Shown here: positions 17,635-24,464 of the stretch, in pieces | Layout of the letters: each line of letters starts with the position of its first letter | Position numbering within the stretch: position 1 is the stretch's first letter | Notes under the pieces: generated by a model | What the model was told of the DNA's origin: nothing | Database searches by the model: none | What the model saw: only the letters and a program-made list of their open reading frames with translations | Assembly: GCF_010729665.1 (NCBI RefSeq) | Contig: NZ_AP022610.1 | Coordinates: 4,216,001-4,280,000 of the forward strand | Source: Mycolicibacterium madagascariense | GTDB lineage: Bacteria; Actinomycetota; Actinomycetes; Mycobacteriales; Mycobacteriaceae | Length of the DNA: 64,000 nucleotides | Reading direction: 5' to 3' | Position numbers and translations under genes: made by a program

Positions 17635-17925
17635 CTAGGACCACTTCCGCGTCGGGCTGCGCCGGTTGCTCCAACACGGCGTGTGCCAGTGCCGGCGATC
17701 GTCGACGGCGGCCTCGCCCACGTCCGAGGGCCACACCACCACGTGCGCGATCCCCGGTCCGATCTCGTGGTCGCACCCCGGGCACCGGTAGTTCTTGAGC
17801 GCTCTGGCCGCCGGCACCGGCCGGACGTCGTAGTCGTAGCCGTCGGGTCCGATCTCGACGCGGCGCACCGCCGTCAGCGGGGGCAGCGGCTGGTGCCTGC
17901 GAGGAGGATTGCGGCGCCGGCCCAT
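17635..17925 (-). CDS. Small conserved actinobacterial protein with Cys/His motif
   Basis: 96 residues. Basic N-terminus (MGRRRNPPRR), then a compact domain with YRCPGCDHEI, VVVWP and RRHWHTPCW. The CPGC pair plus H-W-H-x-x-C could bind one zinc ion. I recognise this as a conserved mycobacterial protein of unknown function lying next to nucS. Its stop is 1 base beyond the epimerase stop on the opposite strand, and its start is 16 bases from the nucS stop, so it is probably co-transcribed with nucS. Confidence 0.7.
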   Translation of the reverse strand: MGRRRNPPRRHQPLPPLTAVRRVEIGPDGYDYDVRPVPAARALKNYRCPGCDHEIGPGIAHVVVWPSDVGEAAVDDRRHWHTPCWSNRRSPTRKWS

Positions 17926-17941
17926 GTCCCCATCCTAGCCG

Positions 17942-18613
17942 TCAGAACAGCCGGAACTCATTGCTGTCGAGCCCGCGCATCTGATCGTAATCCAGTGTGA
18001 CGCAGCGTATTCCGCGATCGATGGCCAGCGTGCGCGCCTGCGGCTTGATCTGCTGGGCCGCGAACACCCCGCTCACCGGCGCCAGCATGGTGTCGCGGTT
18101 GAGCAGATCGAGGTAGCGGGTCAGCTGCTCGACGCCGTCGATCTCGCCGCGGCGCTTGATCTCCACGGCCACCGAGCGCCCGAGTTCGTCGCGGCACATG
18201 AGGTCGACCGGGCCGATCGCGGTCATGTACTCCCGCCGGACGAGCGTGTACCCGATGCCGAGCAGCTCGACGTGTTCGGCGAGCAGCGCCTGCAGGTGGG
18301 CCTCCACCCCGTCCTTGACGAGTCCGGGATCGATGCCGAGCTCGTGGCTCGAGTCGTGCTCGACGTCCTCGACGGTGATGCGCAGCTGCTCGCCCGCCTT
18401 GTTCTCCACCACCCACACGGGGTGGTCGCCGCCGGTCTCCTCGACCAGCCAGCAGGGTGGGCTCATCCAGTTCAGCGGCTTGTAGGCACGGTCGTCGGCG
18501 TGCACGCTGACCGACCCGTCGGACTTGATCAGCAGCAACCGACGGGCCGAGGGCAGATGGGCGGTGAGGCGGCCGACGTAGTCGACGGTGCACTGGGCGA
18601 TGACGAGGCGCAC
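17942..18613 (-). CDS. nucS: Mismatch-specific endonuclease NucS/EndoMS
   Basis: 223 residues from GTG 18613. NucS cuts both strands at mismatches and replaces MutS/MutL in most actinobacteria. The PD-(D/E)xK nuclease domain is visible: [10 protein letters not shown] (Asp137) and VAVEIKRRG (Glu151, Lys153). The N-terminal DNA-binding domain contains [16 protein letters not shown] and [10 protein letters not shown]. The C-terminus EFRLF resembles the beta-clamp interaction tail described for this family. It is divergent from the adenylyl cyclase gene, with 47 bases between starts. Confidence 0.94.
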   Translation of the reverse strand: MRLVIAQCTVDYVGRLTAHLPSARRLLLIKSDGSVSVHADDRAYKPLNWMSPPCWLVEETGGDHPVWVVENKAGEQLRITVEDVEHDSSHELGIDPGLVKDGVEAHLQALLAEHVELLGIGYTLVRREYMTAIGPVDLMCRDELGRSVAVEIKRRGEIDGVEQLTRYLDLLNRDTMLAPVSGVFAAQQIKPQARTLAIDRGIRCVTLDYDQMRGLDSNEFRLF

Positions 18614-18660
18614 CGAACCACCATAGATGGCGGGTCCCCGGTCACTAGGCTGACGCCACG

Positions 18661-20265
18661 ATGACGCAGAAGATGAGCACCGCACAGCGTTTGGGCCGCG
18701 TGCTGGAGGCCGTGACCAACCAGAGCAGTCGCGAGGGCGCGACCCCCGAATACGGCTCGTGGATCCTGGGTCGCGTCTCTGAGAGCCAACGCCGCCGCCG
18801 GGTCCGCATCCAGGTGATCCTCACGCTGTTCGTGGTGGTCGCCAACCTGATCGGGATCGGCGTCGCCACGCTCGTCATCACCGTGGCGTTTCCGTCGCCC
18901 AACGTGTTCGAACCGCAGGTGCGGCCGATCACGTTCATCGCCGTTCCCGCCTACATCTTCGGCGCACTGGTCGTCGGCATCTTCTGGGCCACCCGCCGCG
19001 TGATGAACAACGTGCGCTGGGCCATCGAGGAGCGCCCGCCCACCAAGGAGGATCAGCACAACACGTTCTTCGCGCCGTGGCGTCTGACCCGTGTGCTCCT
19101 GATCCTGTGGGGCGTCGGCACGGTCGTGCTGACGACGTGCTACGCCCTCGTCGACACCCAGTTCATCCCGAAGTGGTTGTTGGGCATCAGCTTTCCCGGG
19201 ATCGTGGTCTCGGCCAGCTGCTATCTGTTCACCGAGTTCGCGCTGCGCCCGGTCGCCGCCCAGGCACTGGAGGCCGGTCCGCCGCCCCGCCGGTTCGCAC
19301 CGGGGGTGATGGGGCGCACCCTGCTGGTGTGGGCGCTCGGCTCGGGCGTGCCCGTGCTGGGCATCCTGCTGGCGGCGATCTTCGCACTCACGCTGGAGAA
19401 CCTCACCCCCACTCAATTCGCCTGGGCCATCGTCGTTCTCGCGCTCTTCGCCCTGACCTTCGGCGCCATCCTGATGTGGATCCTGGCCTGGCTCACCGCA
19501 ACTCCCGTGCGCGTGGTGTACGCCGCGCTGAACCGGGTGGAGCGCGGCGATCTGGACACCAACATCGTGGTGTTCGACGGCACCGAACTCGGCCAGCTGC
19601 AGCGGGGTTTCAACGCCATGGTCGCCGGCCTGCGCGAGCGGGAACGGGTGCGCGACCTGTTCGGCCAGCACGTCGGCCGCGAGGTGGCGGCGCTCGCGGA
19701 GAAGCAGCGGCCCAAGCTGGGCGGCGAGGAGCGTTCGGCGGCCGTCATCTTCGTCGACATCATCGGGTCCACCCAGCTGGTGACGAGTCGTCCCGCCGTG
19801 GAGGTCGTCGAGCTGCTCAACCGCTTCTTCGCGGTCGTCGTGGACGAGGTGGACCAGCATCGCGGGCTGGTCAACAAGTTCGAGGGCGATGCGGTGCTCG
19901 CCGTCTTCGGCGCTCCGGTGTCACTCGAGAACGCCGAAGAGGAGGCGTTGGCCGCCGCGCGGGGAATGGCGCGGCGATTGTGCGTCGAGGTCCCCGAGTG
20001 CCAGGCCGGGATCGGCGTCGCGTCCGGTCAGGTCGTGGCCGGCAACATCGGCGCCAAGGACAGATTCGAGTACACCGTCATCGGCGAACCGGTCAACGAA
20101 GCCGCCAGGCTGTGCGAGCTGGCCAAGGACGTCGACGGTCATCTGGTCGCGTCCTCGGTCACGGTGGACCGGGCCGGCGAGGAGGAAGGGGCGCGGTGGA
20201 CCCTCGGTGAGACGGTCACGCTGCGCGGATACGACGAACCGACACGGCTCGCCGTGCCCGCTTAG
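18661..20265 (+). CDS. Membrane class III adenylyl cyclase with HAMP domain (Rv1318c-Rv1320c type)
   Basis: 534 residues. Six hydrophobic segments lie between about 48 and 280, then a HAMP-like linker ([17 protein letters not shown] region, about 285-335), then a class III catalytic domain. Metal-binding Asp366 ([11 protein letters not shown]) and Asp410 ([13 protein letters not shown]), base-selecting Lys406, and Asn479/Arg483 ([10 protein letters not shown]) are in place. Thr472 sits where class IIIa enzymes have Asp, indicating class IIIb. It should make cAMP at the membrane. M. tuberculosis has three tandem paralogues here; this window has one. Confidence 0.9.
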   Translation: MTQKMSTAQRLGRVLEAVTNQSSREGATPEYGSWILGRVSESQRRRRVRIQVILTLFVVVANLIGIGVATLVITVAFPSPNVFEPQVRPITFIAVPAYIFGALVVGIFWATRRVMNNVRWAIEERPPTKEDQHNTFFAPWRLTRVLLILWGVGTVVLTTCYALVDTQFIPKWLLGISFPGIVVSASCYLFTEFALRPVAAQALEAGPPPRRFAPGVMGRTLLVWALGSGVPVLGILLAAIFALTLENLTPTQFAWAIVVLALFALTFGAILMWILAWLTATPVRVVYAALNRVERGDLDTNIVVFDGTELGQLQRGFNAMVAGLRERERVRDLFGQHVGREVAALAEKQRPKLGGEERSAAVIFVDIIGSTQLVTSRPAVEVVELLNRFFAVVVDEVDQHRGLVNKFEGDAVLAVFGAPVSLENAEEEALAAARGMARRLCVEVPECQAGIGVASGQVVAGNIGAKDRFEYTVIGEPVNEAARLCELAKDVDGHLVASSVTVDRAGEEEGARWTLGETVTLRGYDEPTRLAVPA

Positions 20266-20342
20266 AAACCGAGGTCGGCGCGTCGGTGGCGTTACCCTCA
20301 CCTGTGCAGGACACGTACCCCACCGACGCGGAGGCCAGTCGC

Positions 20343-20624
20343 ATGTCGTTCGCCCGACGTCTCCCTGCCACCCTGTCGATGGTCTGCTGCGCCGCCGCGC
20401 TGACGTGGGCGCCCGCCGCCGCGGCCGACCCCGCGATCGACGGCCAGTCGGCGACCACGGTGATCGACCAGTTCCAGCGCGAGGGTTACGCCGTCCAGGT
20501 CAATGGTTCACCGGCCGGGGACATCTCCCTGCTGCGGTCGTGCACCGTGACGTCGGTGCAGAAGCCGGGCGACCCGGCACCGACGGTGAACCTCAACGTC
20601 GCGTGCCCGCTCACCCACGGCTGA
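20343..20624 (+). CDS. Small secreted protein with Sec signal peptide
   Basis: 93 residues from ATG 20343. The N-terminus MSFARRLPATLSMVC followed by an Ala-rich stretch to AAAADPA looks like a Sec signal peptide cleaved near residue 30. The mature part has two Cys (RSCTVTSV and NVACPLTHG) that could form one disulphide. It resembles small DUF732-like or uncharacterised exported mycobacterial proteins, but I cannot assign a family. Its last 14 bases overlap the 3' end of the convergent gene at 20611. Confidence 0.65.
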   Translation: MSFARRLPATLSMVCCAAALTWAPAAAADPAIDGQSATTVIDQFQREGYAVQVNGSPAGDISLLRSCTVTSVQKPGDPAPTVNLNVACPLTHG

Positions 20625-21357
20625 CGGCAGGTAGCCGCTCGATCCAGGCGCGCCCCTCCTTGGCCGCGCGCACCAGGGCGCCGTACTCGCCGAAGTATTC
20701 CGCGACCGCGCCGACGGCGGGCAGCATCCCGAGGTAGTGATAGAACCGGCGCGGTCGGGGCCGCTTCACCAACTCGTCGCCGATGGCGCGCAGCAGACCC
20801 ACCAGGTGCCAGAGGGACTTCCCGAACGAGCGCGACTCCGCTTCGCCGGCAACGGGATTCGGCGTTGGGTCGGCGCCGTCCAGGCTCGCGGCGAGATCGC
20901 GATCGCACAGCACCGCGCCAAGGAGTCGGACCTGCAGTCGGTAGTCGACGACGCCGCACTCCCTGGCCACCGCGCACAGCACGATGGCCTGGTTCGCGAA
21001 GCCGAGGACGTCCTGGACGGGCAACCGGTCGGCCGCCGCGCCGAGCACCCCGGGCGAGGCCACCAGCACGGTGTTCAGCGCGCCGACGCGACGCACCCAC
21101 CAGTGAATGCGCCCGTCGAGGTCCTTCTCGGCCCAGGCCTGCGTGCCGGGCACGTCGGCGGTGTTGAGCACCCACGCCGCCGCGTCGAGGGCCTTGCCCA
21201 GCGAGCCGTTGGCGGAGTGCAGGTCTCGGGTGCGGCCCTTCAGCCCGAATGGGTCGGCGCGCGCTAGCACGTCGACGACGGGATTGATGACATGGACGGC
21301 GCGCGAGAGGACGTCGGCCACGTCGGCGTCCTCGATCACGGTGGAGGCGGAGGTCAT
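20611..21357 (-). CDS. Conserved mycobacterial protein of unknown function
   Basis: 248 residues from ATG 21357. Alpha-helical composition, with regions such as VLSRAVHVINPVVDVLARA, ANQAIVLCAVARECG and YHYLGMLPAVGAVAEYFGEYG that may be membrane-associated. No catalytic motif is visible and I do not recognise a named family. It ends in a convergent overlap with the small secreted protein and is separated from the upstream gene by a perfect hairpin, so it is likely its own transcription unit. Confidence 0.6.
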   Translation of the reverse strand: MTSASTVIEDADVADVLSRAVHVINPVVDVLARADPFGLKGRTRDLHSANGSLGKALDAAAWVLNTADVPGTQAWAEKDLDGRIHWWVRRVGALNTVLVASPGVLGAAADRLPVQDVLGFANQAIVLCAVARECGVVDYRLQVRLLGAVLCDRDLAASLDGADPTPNPVAGEAESRSFGKSLWHLVGLLRAIGDELVKRPRPRRFYHYLGMLPAVGAVAEYFGEYGALVRAAKEGRAWIERLPAVSRG

Positions 21358-21368
21358 GCCCCGATCAT

Positions 21369-21408
21369 GACCGATGGCCCGCGCGAATCATCGCGCGGGC
21401 CATCGGTC
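21369..21408. terminator. Perfect 18-bp hairpin between same-strand genes
   Basis: Arms 21369-21386 and 21391-21408 are exact reverse complements with loop ATCA. It follows the stop of the exported-protein gene at 21430 (minus) and precedes the start of the gene at 21357. GC-rich and without T-run. Confidence 0.7.
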
Positions 21409-21429
21409 GTGAAGGATAGTGCTCTGGGG

Positions 21430-21738
21430 TCAGGGGCACTGACCGTTGTTGACGCATCCCGGCGCCGGGGTCGCCTTCAGGGTCGGCGAGGCCTCCATGG
21501 TGGCCAGCGCCGTCGGGGCGGGAGACTCGGTGATCGTGCTCCCCATGCTCATGCCCGTCGGGTTGACCGACATCGCGGGCACCTGCGGCTGGGTGTAGGT
21601 GGCCACCGACGAGTCACCGGAACCCCCGGCGAGGTTTCCGGTGGTCACGCCGGAGTGCCAGAGACACAGGGCAACCGCAACGGCGATCGCGGCCAGACCG
21701 AACAGTAGGGCCAATGACTTCTTACGGGTGGCATCCAT
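21430..21738 (-). CDS. Single-pass membrane or exported small protein
   Basis: 102 residues from ATG 21738, with AGGAAGGA properly spaced upstream. The N-terminus MDATRKKS followed by LALLFGLAAIAVAVALCLW is a signal anchor or signal peptide. The rest is a low-complexity Ser/Thr/Pro/Met region outside the membrane, ending GCVNNGQCP with two Cys. No family recognised. A candidate promoter lies about 100 bases upstream. Confidence 0.6.
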   Translation of the reverse strand: MDATRKKSLALLFGLAAIAVAVALCLWHSGVTTGNLAGGSGDSSVATYTQPQVPAMSVNPTGMSMGSTITESPAPTALATMEASPTLKATPAPGCVNNGQCP

Positions 21739-21841
21739 GACAGTCCTTCCTCCGCGGCCGACCAAGGACGTCTTGGTCGTCGACCAGCGCCCGCCGTGCA
21801 CGCATGCTGGCATGGCGGGAGACGTTGTCGGCCTTCACTTC

Positions 21842-21870
21842 TTTGTATGCAACCGACAACCGCGGGTCAA
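21842..21870 (-). promoter_or_regulatory. Candidate promoter with inverted repeat upstream of small exported protein
   Basis: Read on minus: TTGACC (21870-21865), 17-base spacer, TACAAA (21847-21842). An 8-bp inverted repeat, GTTGTCGG (21824-21831) and CCGACAAC (21853-21860), flanks the -10, with one half in the spacer and the other just downstream. This could be an operator. Confidence 0.4.
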
Positions 21871-22159
21871 TCATTCCCGCCCGGATGTACGCATACACGA
21901 AGTCAGTTGTCAGCGGACCCACCCCGGTCGTTCGGTCGGTTCCCTTGTCGCACAACGACATTCGCATTCGGGAACCGCTGTCGACTGCCAGTAAAAGCCG
22001 TCGAAACCGGGATTTCCCCAGACAATGCGAGGGTTAACCACAGCGATTCCCCAACTTCGGAACGGTCACGGAATCGCTTGCCTCGCAGCGGCACATCCCC
22101 GATACGAGAATTGCACACCATCGGGAATGAAATCCACCATCCGGGCGTTTTAGGCCCGC
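21871..22159. other. Intergenic stretch, no gene seen
   Basis: Together with 21739-21870 this makes a 421-base gap between the exported-protein gene and the gntR stop. It is clearly less GC-rich than the flanks. Short ORFs on both strands lack an SD, a family match or a typical codon pattern. I see nothing in it beyond the promoter noted separately. Confidence 0.5.
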
Positions 22160-22831
22160 CTACAGCAGTGCCCGGATGGCGTTCTCGAAGCCGACGACGT
22201 GCGCAAGGGTGAGCTCGGCCGCGGCGGTCTCGTCACCGGCGACGATCGCCTCCAGGAGCGCGACGTGCTCGCGGACGTGACGGGCGATGCCGGGCAGCCG
22301 GTCGAGGAACAGGCACCAGATCCTCGTCGCGTGGCTGTCGAGACCGCACAGGATCCGCTCCAGGTGGGGATTGCCCGACGCACGGTAGATCTCGCGGTGC
22401 ACGACGACGTCGCGGCGCATGACCTCGCGCGGATCGTCGTCGTCGGCGATCTCGGCGATGCCCGCGGCGAGTTCGCGAAGCCGTGCCCGCGCCTCGGACG
22501 ACGCGGTGCGCGCGGCCCGGGCGGCGGCCGTCGGTTCGAGCTGTCTGCGGATCTCGGAGATGTCGGTGAGATCGGTCATGTCGACGGCGGTGGCGAACGT
22601 GCCCCGGCGCGGATAGGCGACGACGAGGCGGTCCTGTTCCAGACGCTTCAACGCCTCCCGCACCGGCGTGCGGCCCAGTCCGAGGTCGGCCGCCAGCCCG
22701 TCGTCGTTGATGGGCGCACCCGGCCGGATGTCGAGCATGACCAGACGCTCGCGCAGGACCTCATAGGCCCGGTGGGCGTTGGTCCCCATTCCGGCGTCGA
22801 TGCCGTCGGCGGCGAAGTCCATCAGGGTCAT
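22160..22831 (-). CDS. GntR-family (FCD/FadR-type) transcriptional regulator of the sox operon
   Basis: 223 residues from ATG 22831; GGAGG six bases upstream decides this start over the earlier GTG. An N-terminal winged helix (AYEVLRERLVMLDIRPG through RTPVREALKRLEQDRLV) is followed by an FCD ligand-binding domain with DVVVHREIYRASGN and HVREHVALLEAI, whose His residues bind a metal in this family. It is divergent from soxB, and a perfect palindrome lies between the two promoters. The simplest reading is a repressor of soxBDAG and of itself, relieved by sarcosine or a related metabolite; the ligand is inference. Confidence 0.87.
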   Translation of the reverse strand: MTLMDFAADGIDAGMGTNAHRAYEVLRERLVMLDIRPGAPINDDGLAADLGLGRTPVREALKRLEQDRLVVAYPRRGTFATAVDMTDLTDISEIRRQLEPTAAARAARTASSEARARLRELAAGIAEIADDDDPREVMRRDVVVHREIYRASGNPHLERILCGLDSHATRIWCLFLDRLPGIARHVREHVALLEAIVAGDETAAAELTLAHVVGFENAIRALL

Positions 22832-22852
22832 CGTCGACCTCCCGCCCACGTG

Positions 22853-22881
22853 TTGACCAGACCGTCGATGAATCGTAGCCT
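22853..22881 (+). promoter_or_regulatory. soxB promoter
   Basis: TTGACC (22853-22858), 17-base spacer, TAGCCT (22876-22881). The predicted start of transcription, around 22888, falls inside the palindromic operator. On the opposite strand TACGAT (22877-22872) can serve as the -10 of gntR, with the operator covering its -35. Confidence 0.6.
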
Positions 22882-22885
22882 AATC

Positions 22886-22907
22886 CACGACTGATATATC
22901 AGTCGTG
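22886..22907. promoter_or_regulatory. Perfect palindromic operator for the GntR regulator
   Basis: A 22-bp perfect palindrome whose inner 20 bases are ACGACTGATATATCAGTCGT. It lies between gntR and soxB, across the expected soxB transcription start. The TGAT-AT-ATCA core resembles FCD-type GntR sites. Confidence 0.75.
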
Positions 22908-22929
22908 CGCCGAGCGTTGGGAAGGCATC

Positions 22930-24168
22930 ATGACCCTCGACACCGCTCCCCCGGGGGCGCAGCTGCCCGAGCATCCCGAATTCCTCTGGCGCACACCGGA
23001 GCCGAAGAAGTCCTACGACGTCGTCATCGTCGGCGGCGGTGGACACGGGCTCGCGACCGCGCACTACCTGGCGAAGAACCACGGCATCACCGACGTGGCG
23101 GTGCTGGAGCGCGGTTGGCTGGCCGGCGGCAACATGGCCCGCAACACCACCCTGATCCGGTCGAACTACCTGTGGGACGAGAGCGCCCGCATCTACGAGC
23201 ACGCCCTGCGGCTGTGGGAGGGTCTCGAGGACGACCTCGACTATCCGATCCTGTTCAAGCAGTGCGGCGTGCTGAACCTCGCCCACACCCTGCAGGACGT
23301 GCGCGACAGCGTGCGCCGGGTCGAGGCCAACAAGCTCAACGGCATCGACGCCCACTGGGTCGATCCCGACGAGGTCAAGAAACTCTGCCCAATCGTCAAC
23401 GTGTCCAACGACATTCGCTACCCCGTCCTCGGCGCGACCTATCAGCCCAGGGCCGGGATCGCCAAGCACGACTACGTCGCCTGGGGATTCGCGCGCCGGG
23501 CCGACCAGGCCGGAATCGACATCATCCAGAACTGCGAGGTCACCGGCTTCCTCACCGACGGCGACAGGGTCACCGGCGTCCGGACCACGCAGGGCGACGT
23601 CGGCGCGGGCCGAGTCGCCCTGTGCGCGGCCGGACACACCTCGACGCTGACCGACATGCTCGGCATCCGCACCCCGCTGCAGAGCCACCCGCTGCAGGCG
23701 CTGGTCTCCGAACTACTCGAGCCCGTGCATCCGACGATCGTCATGTCGAACGCCGTGCACGTCTACGTCTCCCAGGCGCACAAGGGCGAGCTGGTGATGG
23801 GCGCCGGCGTGGACTCCTACAACGGGTACGGCCAGCGCGGGGCGTTCCACGTCATCGAACGTCAGATGGCCGCTGCGGTGGAGTTGTTCCCGGTCTTCGC
23901 CCGCGCGCACCTGCTGCGCACGTGGGCGGGCATCGTCGACGTCTGCCCCGACGCCTCCCCCATCGTCGGTCGCACGCCGTACGAGAACCTCTACCTCAAC
24001 GCGGGCTGGGGTACGGGCGGATTCAAGGCGACCCCGGGCATCGGCTGGTGTCTGGCCGACACCATCGCCCATGACGAGCCCCACGAATTCGTCGCACCGT
24101 TCGGCCTGGACCGCTTCGTCACCGGAGCCCTGGTCGACGAGCACGGCGCCGCCGGCGTGGCGCACTGA
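22930..24168 (+). CDS. soxB: Sarcosine oxidase subunit beta
   Basis: 412 residues. The beta subunit carries the sarcosine-oxidising FAD site and a covalent FMN. The FAD dinucleotide-binding motif is [10 protein letters not shown] (residues 31-40), and His180 in [10 protein letters not shown] is the likely covalent flavin attachment site by comparison with known heterotetrameric enzymes. C-terminal [14 protein letters not shown] is typical. It oxidatively demethylates N-methylglycine, giving glycine, with the methyl group passing to tetrahydrofolate in the alpha subunit. GGGAAGG precedes the ATG by four bases. It is first in soxBDAG. Confidence 0.95.
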   Translation: MTLDTAPPGAQLPEHPEFLWRTPEPKKSYDVVIVGGGGHGLATAHYLAKNHGITDVAVLERGWLAGGNMARNTTLIRSNYLWDESARIYEHALRLWEGLEDDLDYPILFKQCGVLNLAHTLQDVRDSVRRVEANKLNGIDAHWVDPDEVKKLCPIVNVSNDIRYPVLGATYQPRAGIAKHDYVAWGFARRADQAGIDIIQNCEVTGFLTDGDRVTGVRTTQGDVGAGRVALCAAGHTSTLTDMLGIRTPLQSHPLQALVSELLEPVHPTIVMSNAVHVYVSQAHKGELVMGAGVDSYNGYGQRGAFHVIERQMAAAVELFPVFARAHLLRTWAGIVDVCPDASPIVGRTPYENLYLNAGWGTGGFKATPGIGWCLADTIAHDEPHEFVAPFGLDRFVTGALVDEHGAAGVAH

Positions 24169-24191
24169 CCACCCTCATTCAGGAGCAACGC

Positions 24192-24464
24192 ATGCAACTC
24201 ATCGAATGCCCGTGGTGCGGGCCGCGCGAGGAAACCGAGTTCCGCTACGGCGGCCAGGCCGGCATCGCCTACCCGGAGGATCCGCAGGCGCTCACCGACG
24301 AGCAGTGGGCCCACTACGTGTTCTTCAGGAGCAACCCGAAGGGGCTCTTCACCGAGCGCTGGTGCCACGGCGCGGGCTGCCGTCGCTGGTTCACGGCCGT
24401 CCGCGACACCGCAACCTATCGGTTCCAGGGCGTGTCCCGACCCGGCGAGGGGACTAACCCGTGA
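24192..24464 (+). CDS. soxD: Sarcosine oxidase subunit delta
   Basis: 90 residues. Zinc-binding small subunit: CPWCG (Cys6, Cys9) and RWCHGAGCRRWF (Cys58, His59, Cys63) supply the ligands. Length and motif are standard for SoxD. It has an SD (AGGAGCAACGC) and its TGA overlaps the soxA GTG start. Confidence 0.95.
   Translation: MQLIECPWCGPREETEFRYGGQAGIAYPEDPQALTDEQWAHYVFFRSNPKGLFTERWCHGAGCRRWFTAVRDTATYRFQGVSRPGEGTNP

Noticed and set aside
17635..17925. HNH nuclease assignment for the CPGC/HWHxxC protein
   Set aside because: The Cys/His spacing alone is not enough and no HNH core is visible.
21722..21967. 81-codon minus ORF (MRMSLCDKGTD...) overlapping the start of the exported-protein gene
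   Set aside because: No SD, no recognisable family, and it overlaps a better supported start; could be reconsidered if conserved.
22832..22849. Longer start for the GntR regulator
   Set aside because: The upstream GTG would place the clear GGAGG Shine-Dalgarno inside the coding sequence.
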